Positions 1 through 4,697 of a stretch of 6,091 nt of DNA are shown here, in pieces. Below the pieces are notes generated by a model. The model worked only from the letters and a program-made list of their open reading frames with translations, was not told the origin of the DNA and made no database searches. The translations under genes were made by a program, and so were the position numbers. Every line of letters begins with the position of its first letter. The first letter of the stretch is position 1. The DNA is from JAZDLC01 sp043802345 (GTDB taxonomy: Bacteria; Planctomycetota; B15-G4; JADJEK01). The DNA lies in contig JAZDLC010000070.1 of NCBI GenBank assembly GCA_043802345.1, forward strand, positions 1-6,091, given 5' to 3'.

Positions 1-1
1 C

Positions 2-91
2 CTGAAAGCAATGGGGCAGCTCGGGTACACGGGGGGAAAGGAGGCCGGCGAGGCGGACCGACTCTTCCCGGATGATCTGGACGATCGTTGA
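2..91 (+). CDS. C-terminal end of an upstream protein (partial, possibly sulfatase-like)
   Basis: The frame starting at base 2 is open from the left edge and ends at a TGA at 89-91, giving 29 residues that begin LKAMGQLGYTGG and finish with an acidic stretch, LFPDDLDDR. The only clue to identity is that many sulfatase-family and related phosphodiesterase/TPR proteins end in a motif like LKALGYxGG followed by a short charged tail; this tail resembles that, with an insertion. That similarity is weak and rests on about 12 residues, so function is only a suggestion. Its coding status is inferred from the codon pattern and from how neatly it ends 66 bases before purA on the same strand. The start lies outside the window. 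Confidence 0.55.
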   Translation: MKAMGQLGYTGGKEAGEADRLFPDDLDDR

Positions 92-157
92 CCCGCCCCT
101 GGACCCTGCGTAGCATCGGCGTCTTTGTGTCACCGAACTGAATCTGGCACCAGAACC

Positions 158-1435
158 ATGCCTGTAACCTGTGTGATCGGAACACAATGGGGCGACGAGG
201 GAAAGGGGAAGATCATCGATCTGATCGCCGAGCGATCTGATGTCGTGGTTCGATATCAGGGCGGCGCCAACGCGGGCCACACGGTTCAGGTCGGCGGCGA
301 GCAGTTTATCTTCCACCTGATCCCCTCGGGAATCCTCCACGGGAAGATGAACGTCATCGGCAATGGTCTGGTGGTCGATCCAGCCCAGCTGCTGATGGAA
401 ATCGATGAGTTCACTGGGCGAGGGGTCGCCGTGGAAGGGCACCTCTTTGTGTCCGACAGGGCGCACATCGTCTTTCCGTATCACAAGGCGATGGACCTGA
501 TCTCGGAAGGGAATCGGGGCGGAACAGCCATCGGCACCACCGGCAGGGGGATCGGTCCGGCCTACGCGGACCGGGCGACCCGCGCCGGGATCCGCTTCTC
601 GGAGATGCGGCACCGGGACCACTTCGTGGGGCGCATCCGGGCGAATACCGCGGAGAAGAACCGCATCATGGGGGCCTTCGGCGAGCGGGAACCGCTGGAT
701 GCCGAGCAGATCGTCGAGGAGTACCTGGGATACGCGGCCCGGCTCGAGCCGTACATCACGGATACGGTCCGCCTCTTGAGAAGGGCCCTGGCCGCGGGCC
801 GCTACGTCTTCGTGGAAGGGGCCCAGGGCCTGCTGCTGGATGTCGACTTCGGCACCTATCCGTACGTGACCTCCTCCAACTCCTCCACGTTCGGCGTGGC
901 GGCGGGCACGGGCCTGCCCGGGAGGCGGATCGACGAGGTGATGGGGGTGACGAAGTGCTACACGACGCGCGTGGGGGAGGGGCCCTTTCCCACCGAGGAC
1001 CACACGGAGGATGGGGAGCGAATCCGCAAGTTGGGAGGTGAGTTCGGAGCCACCACGGGCCGCCCCAGGCGCTGCGGCTGGCTCGACATCGTGGCCCTCC
1101 GCTACGCTGTCGAGATGCTCACCTGCGACTCGATCGCTCTCACGAAGGTCGATGTCCTGACCGGATTCGACGAGATCAAGGTATGCACCGCCTACCGGGT
1201 GGGCGGCCAGGTGCTCAGGGAGTACCCCAGCGATTCGCTGCTGGCGGCGAAGTGCGAGCCGGTCTACGAGACGTTCCCCGGGTGGGGCGAGGACACGCGC
1301 CAGGCCTGCCGATTTGAGGACCTGCCGGCCCGCTGCCGGGAGTACATTGAAGGGATCGAGGCGCTGCTGGGCCGGCCCGTCGGCCTGGTCTCGGTGGGGC
1401 CCGATCGCAAAGAGACGATTTACCGCTACCGTTAG
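158..1435 (+). CDS. purA: adenylosuccinate synthetase
   Basis: PurA joins IMP and aspartate using GTP to make adenylosuccinate, the first committed step from IMP to AMP, in the cytoplasm. The 425-residue product has normal family length and all the expected signatures: the GTP-binding/catalytic loop QWGDEGKGK at residues 10-18 (Asp13), GANAGHT at 36-42 with the catalytic His41, the IMP-binding segment GTTGRGIGP at 126-134, GAQG near 221, STFG at 243-246, the substrate loop GATTGRPRRCGWLD at 297-310, the guanine-recognition stretch LTKVDVL at 328-334, and the C-terminal VSVGPDRKETI. I chose the ATG at 158 because the protein then begins MPVTCVIGTQWGDEG, as in the family; a TTG at 125 in the same frame would add 11 residues that look nothing like PurA. 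There is no clear Shine-Dalgarno sequence before 158, so the start could be leaderless or weakly initiated. The gene probably heads the operon. Function is very secure; the exact start slightly less so. Confidence 0.97.
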   Translation: MPVTCVIGTQWGDEGKGKIIDLIAERSDVVVRYQGGANAGHTVQVGGEQFIFHLIPSGILHGKMNVIGNGLVVDPAQLLMEIDEFTGRGVAVEGHLFVSDRAHIVFPYHKAMDLISEGNRGGTAIGTTGRGIGPAYADRATRAGIRFSEMRHRDHFVGRIRANTAEKNRIMGAFGEREPLDAEQIVEEYLGYAARLEPYITDTVRLLRRALAAGRYVFVEGAQGLLLDVDFGTYPYVTSSNSSTFGVAAGTGLPGRRIDEVMGVTKCYTTRVGEGPFPTEDHTEDGERIRKLGGEFGATTGRPRRCGWLDIVALRYAVEMLTCDSIALTKVDVLTGFDEIKVCTAYRVGGQVLREYPSDSLLAAKCEPVYETFPGWGEDTRQACRFEDLPARCREYIEGIEALLGRPVGLVSVGPDRKETIYRYR

Positions 1436-1438
1436 GAG
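1434..1438 (+). promoter_or_regulatory. uppS ribosome-binding site overlapping the purA stop
   Basis: AGGAG lies 13 bases before the uppS ATG at 1452, and its first two bases belong to the purA TAG stop. The spacing is longer than the usual 5-9 bases, so this may be a modest site. Ribosomes finishing purA would cover it, which would tie uppS translation to purA. Confidence 0.6.
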
Positions 1439-1451
1439 TCTTCCGTTCTTC

Positions 1452-2213
1452 ATGGATCTCGATCGGAACAACCTACCCCGGCATCTGGCGATCATCATGG
1501 ATGGGAACGGTCGCTGGGCGGAGAGTCGGGGACAGCGGCGAATTCGGGGCCATGAGGCAGGCACCAGGTCGATCCGTGAGATTACCGAGGAGTGCGCCCG
1601 GCTCGGGATCGAGCGTCTGACTCTCTATTCCTTTTCAGTCGAGAACTGGCGCCGCCCCCGGGCGGAGGTGCTGTTCTTGATGAGGCTGCTGAAGAAGTAC
1701 CTGATCGAGGAGCGAAAGACCCTGGCCCGGAACAATGTCCGACTGACGGCGATCGGCCGGCTCCAGGATCTGCCCAGGCCGGTGCGCCGGGAGCTGGCCG
1801 CGAGTATCGAGAGTTCCGCCGGCAACACGGGTCTGAATCTCTGCCTTGCGCTCTCCTACGGCGGCCGGGCGGAGTTGGTCGATGCCTTCCAGTCGATCGC
1901 CAGGGAAGTCAGGGAAGGAGGGCTTGATCCGGAGCAGATCGATCAGCAGCTCATTTCGGAGCGCCTCTACCAGCCGGGCCCTGACCCTGACCTGCTGATC
2001 CGCACCGCGGGCGAGCACCGCGTGTCGAACTTCCTGCTGTGGCAGATCTCCTACTCCGAGATCGTCATCTGTGACGTCTGCTGGCCTGATTTCCGGGTTC
2101 CCGAGCTGCATCAGGCGCTGGGCCAGTATCGTGGCAGGGTCCGGAAGTTCGGGGGCCTGATCCAGAACCCAGAAAAGAAGCCTCCCGCGGCGGCGGCCCG
2201 GTCGGACTGTTGA
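1452..2213 (+). CDS. uppS: isoprenyl transferase / undecaprenyl diphosphate synthase (cis-prenyltransferase)
   Basis: UppS adds isopentenyl diphosphate units in cis to farnesyl diphosphate, making the C55 carrier lipid used for peptidoglycan and other envelope polymers. It works at the cytoplasmic face of the membrane. The 253-residue protein is of normal length. It shows MDGNGRW at residues 16-22 with the catalytic Asp17, a basic RGHEAG at 32-37, FSVENWRRP at 61-69, and the C-terminal signature DPDLLIRTAGEHRVSNFLLW with Arg184, Arg190 and Ser192, then Glu203 and WPDF at 211-214. The C-terminal YRGRVRKFGG is also typical. The second glycine in the usual IRTGGE/IRTSGE motif is kept, but the residue before it is Ala. 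The ATG at 1452 was chosen because it gives the standard short N-terminus before LPRHLAIIMDGNG; upstream codons in this frame overlap purA. The gene follows purA by 16 bases and overlaps cdsA by 4. The chain length of the product cannot be read from the sequence. Confidence 0.96.
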   Translation: MDLDRNNLPRHLAIIMDGNGRWAESRGQRRIRGHEAGTRSIREITEECARLGIERLTLYSFSVENWRRPRAEVLFLMRLLKKYLIEERKTLARNNVRLTAIGRLQDLPRPVRRELAASIESSAGNTGLNLCLALSYGGRAELVDAFQSIAREVREGGLDPEQIDQQLISERLYQPGPDPDLLIRTAGEHRVSNFLLWQISYSEIVICDVCWPDFRVPELHQALGQYRGRVRKFGGLIQNPEKKPPAAAARSDC

Positions 2214-3091
2214 ACGGCGTCTTTCTGCCGGCGGCCGGATCCTCCGGAGCCAAACCACCCATCTGGAAACGGTGCCTCTTCGGGGGGGCCCTGCTGCTCC
2301 TCCTGTTCGGCATCCTGAAGGTGGATGCCGGCTTCGACGTGCCCTGGATCTCGGTGACGCTCACGATTCTCTGCGGCATGGTCGGGCTGCTGGAGTATCA
2401 GCGGCTCCTTCGAGGGCGCTGCCACCCTTGGCTGTGCGGTCTGTTCGTGCTGGGCCTGTTGGTGTCGAAGACGGTGCTGCTGATCAAGGGAGGGGACGCT
2501 CACCTCGCCGTCGAGGTTTCCCTCGTGGGCCTGGCCACCTGCGCGCTGCTCGTGGAGACCCTTGCTGGCGAGCCGCAGGCGGGGGTTCCGCGGGTCGCCG
2601 GGACTCTGTTCGGGTTGTGCTACTTTCTGCTCTTCTCGTTCCTGCTGGATGTCTTGCTGAGGCCCGCGGCGCCGCTGGGATTGCAGTTGGCCTTCCTCTT
2701 GGTGCTGACCGCCAAGAGCACCGACATTGGCGGGTATCTCGTCGGCAGCCTGGTGGGTGGGCGGAAGCTCTCGCCACGGGTGAGTCCGGGCAAGACCCGC
2801 TCGGGAGCGGCGGGTGGAATCCTCCTCTCCATGGCCGTGGCCGCGTACGGCGGTTGGCTCGTTGCGCCGTCCACGGGGACATGGCACTGGCTCCTCTTCG
2901 GGCTCGTCGTGGGCGTGGCGTCCCTGTTCGGTGATCTGGCCGAGTCGGTGCTGAAGAGGTTCTCCGGCTCGAAGGACTCGGCGAATCTGATACCGACCTT
3001 TGGAGGCGCGCTGGACATCCTCGATTCATTGGTTCTCGCGGCGCCAGTCGGCTACTGGATGCTCGTCTGGCTGGTAGGAGTCTCGGTGTGA
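2210..3091 (+). CDS. cdsA: phosphatidate cytidylyltransferase (CDP-diacylglycerol synthase)
   Basis: CdsA makes CDP-diacylglycerol from CTP and phosphatidic acid, the branch point of bacterial phospholipid synthesis, and is a polytopic inner-membrane enzyme. The 293-residue product is very hydrophobic, with about eight or nine likely membrane segments between residues 22 and 291. Family motifs lie in the second half: AKSTDIGGYLVG at 168-179, KLSPRVSPGKT at 186-196, GDLAES at 241-246, and the signature SVLKRFSGSKDS at 247-258 followed by IPTFGGALDILDS at 261-273. The last part normally reads as GHGGxxDRxDS; here His is Phe264 and Arg is Ile270, while Gly265-Gly266, Asp269 and Asp272 remain. 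The start is TTG at 2210, sharing four bases (TTGA) with the uppS stop. There is no evident Shine-Dalgarno site and no ATG or GTG nearby in frame, so coupled reinitiation is likely. It overlaps phoH by four bases. The family is secure; activity is expected but the changed signature leaves some doubt about mechanism. Confidence 0.93.
   Translation: MNGVFLPAAGSSGAKPPIWKRCLFGGALLLLLFGILKVDAGFDVPWISVTLTILCGMVGLLEYQRLLRGRCHPWLCGLFVLGLLVSKTVLLIKGGDAHLAVEVSLVGLATCALLVETLAGEPQAGVPRVAGTLFGLCYFLLFSFLLDVLLRPAAPLGLQLAFLLVLTAKSTDIGGYLVGSLVGGRKLSPRVSPGKTRSGAAGGILLSMAVAAYGGWLVAPSTGTWHWLLFGLVVGVASLFGDLAESVLKRFSGSKDSANLIPTFGGALDILDSLVLAAPVGYWMLVWLVGVSV
3076..3080 (+). promoter_or_regulatory. phoH ribosome-binding site inside the end of cdsA
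   Basis: AGGAG sits seven bases before the GTG start at 3088, an ideal spacing, and lies within the last codons of cdsA. It settles GTG 3088 as the start of the PhoH gene. The surrounding TAGGAGTCT is also found before uppS. Confidence 0.75.
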
Positions 3092-4071
3092 CGAACGATG
3101 AGGCGGAAAAGACCGACGAGGCCTTGATCGATCTTGCGGGCCAGGAGGAGGAGCGCGCGCTACTCGGACCGAAGGACTGCTGGCGCCGCTACCTGGCCCA
3201 GAAGTTCCTGGTTCAACTCGTCCTCCGCGACGGCGTGTTGAAGGTCATGGGGGAGGAACCGGCGGTTCGGCTCGCCGCGGAGCGGATCCGGGAGGGGCTG
3301 GCCGCCCTTCGCGCCGGCAAGGGGGAAAAGGCGTTGGAGAGGATCTTCGGAGAGGGAGAAAGTCCGGCCGTGGTCGAGCGCATCCTGTCTCCCGGGAATC
3401 TGCTGGCGGGCCATGTCAGGCCGAAGTCGGCAGGTCAACAGGAGTATGTGAAGTCACTCGGCCGCAACCTGATCACGATCGTCGTGGGCCCGGCCGGAAC
3501 GGGCAAGACCTTCCTCGCCGTGTCCGCCGCGGTGGCGGCCCTCAAGAGCGGCGCCTATCGGAAGCTGGTCCTGGCGCGCCCCGCCGTCGAGGCGGGAGAG
3601 CGATTGGGGTTCCTGCCGGGCGACATGCAGGCGAAAGTCAACCCGTACCTGCGGCCGTTGTACGACTCGCTGTTCGCCCTGCTCGACCTGAAGCAGGTCC
3701 AGCGGTACGAGGAAACCGACGTGATCGAAATCGTGCCGCTCGCCTACATGCGAGGCCGCACTCTCGACCGGGCCTTCATCATTCTGGACGAAGCGCAGAA
3801 CACGACCCCGAAGCAGATGAAGATGTTCCTCACCCGCATGGGCCGTGGCTCAAGGATCGTGGTGACGGGCGATGTGACCCAGACCGATCTGCCGGCGGGC
3901 GCATGCTCGGGCTTGACGCATTGCGTCAAGATCCTCGCGAGCACCAAGGAGATCGGAATCGTGCATCTCGGCCGTTCCGACATCGTCCGCCACCCGCTGG
4001 TTCAGCACATTGTCGACGCATACGAACGGGACGAGGCCGCCGATGCGTCGCGGGCGCGGGGCGGCCATTGA
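3088..4071 (+). CDS. phoH: PhoH-family ATPase (YbeZ-like)
   Basis: This is a cytoplasmic PhoH/YbeZ protein, a P-loop ATPase related to the helicase core and linked in other bacteria to YbeY and RNA metabolism. The 327 residues match the usual length. The N-terminal part (about 24-105) has the KH-like domain typical of this branch, seen in LLGPKD and in RDGVLKVMGEEPAVRLAAE. The ATPase domain follows: a Q-motif-like KSAGQQEYVKSL at 113-124, Walker A GPAGTGKT at 134-141, RPAVEAGERLGFLPGD at 164-179, Walker B FIILDEAQN at 230-238, TPKQMKMFLTR at 240-250, the sensor-like VVTGDVTQTDLP at 258-269, and VRHPLVQHIVDAYE at 300-313. The start is GTG at 3088, overlapping the cdsA stop as GTGA, with a well-placed AGGAG upstream. 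It overlaps ybeY by four bases, the common phoH-ybeY pairing. Family assignment is very secure; the physiological substrate of PhoH proteins remains poorly defined. Confidence 0.95.
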   Translation: MTNDEAEKTDEALIDLAGQEEERALLGPKDCWRRYLAQKFLVQLVLRDGVLKVMGEEPAVRLAAERIREGLAALRAGKGEKALERIFGEGESPAVVERILSPGNLLAGHVRPKSAGQQEYVKSLGRNLITIVVGPAGTGKTFLAVSAAVAALKSGAYRKLVLARPAVEAGERLGFLPGDMQAKVNPYLRPLYDSLFALLDLKQVQRYEETDVIEIVPLAYMRGRTLDRAFIILDEAQNTTPKQMKMFLTRMGRGSRIVVTGDVTQTDLPAGACSGLTHCVKILASTKEIGIVHLGRSDIVRHPLVQHIVDAYERDEAADASRARGGH

Positions 4072-4541
4072 GCGGGCGCTCATCCTCGATCGACGTTGCG
4101 CTGCTCATCCGAGAGCCGCCTTGCGACGGGGAGGAGCTGGAAGCGCTCATCCGAAGGGCGGTCCAGGCCGCCGCCCGGGCGGTGAATCGCCGCACTCCGG
4201 AACTCTCCGTCGCCGTGGTGGGGGATCGCCGGATGCGCCGGCTGAACCGGGAGTTTCATGGGGTGGACGCCACCACGGACGTGCTCGCGTTTCCGCTGGA
4301 AGGGCAGCCCGGACCTTCGGGGGAGATCATTGTCTCTGCGGCGTGCGCCAGGCGACGGGCCCGCAGCCGGGATCTGAGTCCGGTCACCGAGTTGCTGCTG
4401 TACGTGGTGCACGGCGCGCTGCACCTGCTGGGGGAGAGCGACTCCTGCCGCGAGGGCGCGTCGAGAATGCGGCACCTCGAGCGGACCGCTCTCTCCAGAA
4501 TCGGCCACCACCTTCCTCAGGATCACGTGAGCGGGGGCTAG
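4068..4541 (+). CDS. ybeY: endoribonuclease YbeY (rRNA maturation factor)
   Basis: YbeY is a metal-dependent endoribonuclease needed for 16S rRNA 3' end processing and ribosome quality control. The 157-residue protein has the family layout: LSVAVVGDRRMRRLNREF at 46-63, the ATTDVLAFPL segment at 68-77, GEIIVSA at 85-91, and the metal site HGALHLLGESD at 115-125. In E. coli the three zinc ligands are spaced His-x3-His-x5-His; here His115 and His119 are kept but the third position is Asp125. The conserved Arg of the usual LNxxYR motif is His64. The Met/Glu downstream (RMRHLE, 133-138) fits the family. The start is TTG at 4068, overlapping the phoH stop as TTGA; the only in-frame ATG lies at residue 56, far too late. 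The upstream GC-rich run is at best a poor ribosome-binding site, so coupling to phoH is likely. Family assignment is secure; the start and full catalytic competence are less certain. Confidence 0.9.
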   Translation: MSGRSSSIDVALLIREPPCDGEELEALIRRAVQAAARAVNRRTPELSVAVVGDRRMRRLNREFHGVDATTDVLAFPLEGQPGPSGEIIVSAACARRRARSRDLSPVTELLLYVVHGALHLLGESDSCREGASRMRHLERTALSRIGHHLPQDHVSGG

Positions 4542-4697
4542 GTTTGCGTTACCCGGGACCGGGACGCGGGATACCTGATCACAGAAGCCTGATCGCACCT
4601 GTCTTGGCTTGCGAGGGAATGCAGTTCGGCGGGGCTGTTTGATTCTGCGCAAGTCGAACCGGGGAAACACTCTATGTCATCATGAAGAGGTAACCGC
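4542..4697 (+). other. intergenic region between ybeY and the secreted-protein gene
   Basis: These 156 bases contain no plausible gene. They must hold the end of the purA-ybeY transcript and probably the promoter of the next gene, but I see neither a hairpin followed by a T-run nor a convincing -35/-10 pair. The GC-rich stretch at about 4550-4573 (runs of CCCGGG, CCGGG and CGGG) could fold weakly. CTTGCG at 4608-4613 is exactly complementary to CGCAAG at 4648-4653, with a 34-base loop, which may be chance. The heptamer CCTGATC occurs twice (4574-4580 and 4588-4594), 14 bases apart. Confidence 0.5.
4687..4691 (+). promoter_or_regulatory. ribosome-binding site of the secreted-protein gene
   Basis: GAGGT lies six bases before the ATG at 4698. 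It supports this start over the earlier ATGs at 4674 and 4682, which share another frame and run into a TAA at 4691-4693. Confidence 0.6.

Noticed and set aside
125..157. N-terminal extension of PurA from TTG 125
   Set aside because: The extra 11 residues do not resemble PurA, and the TTG has no ribosome-binding site; the ATG at 158 gives the standard N-terminus.
1635..2258. 207-codon open frame on the minus strand
   Set aside because: It is antisense to uppS with low-complexity Arg/Pro/Gln composition and no recognisable motif; a shadow of a conserved gene.
2111..2887. 258-codon open frame on the minus strand
   Set aside because: It lies opposite uppS/cdsA, its translation is rich in Gln, Arg and Pro with no family motif, and the plus-strand CdsA motifs are unambiguous. 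It is a high-GC shadow.
4545..4575. Intrinsic terminator after ybeY
   Set aside because: The GC-rich runs can pair only a few bases with mismatches, and no T-run follows.
4010..4642. 210-codon open frame on the plus strand over ybeY
   Set aside because: It is another frame of ybeY with Gly/Arg/Pro-rich composition and no motif, while the ybeY frame carries the metal-site and LN motifs.
4636..4680. Sigma-70-type promoter (TTGATT at 4639 with TCTATG at 4671)
   Set aside because: The spacing is about 26 bases, far from the usual 17, and the -10 match is poor.
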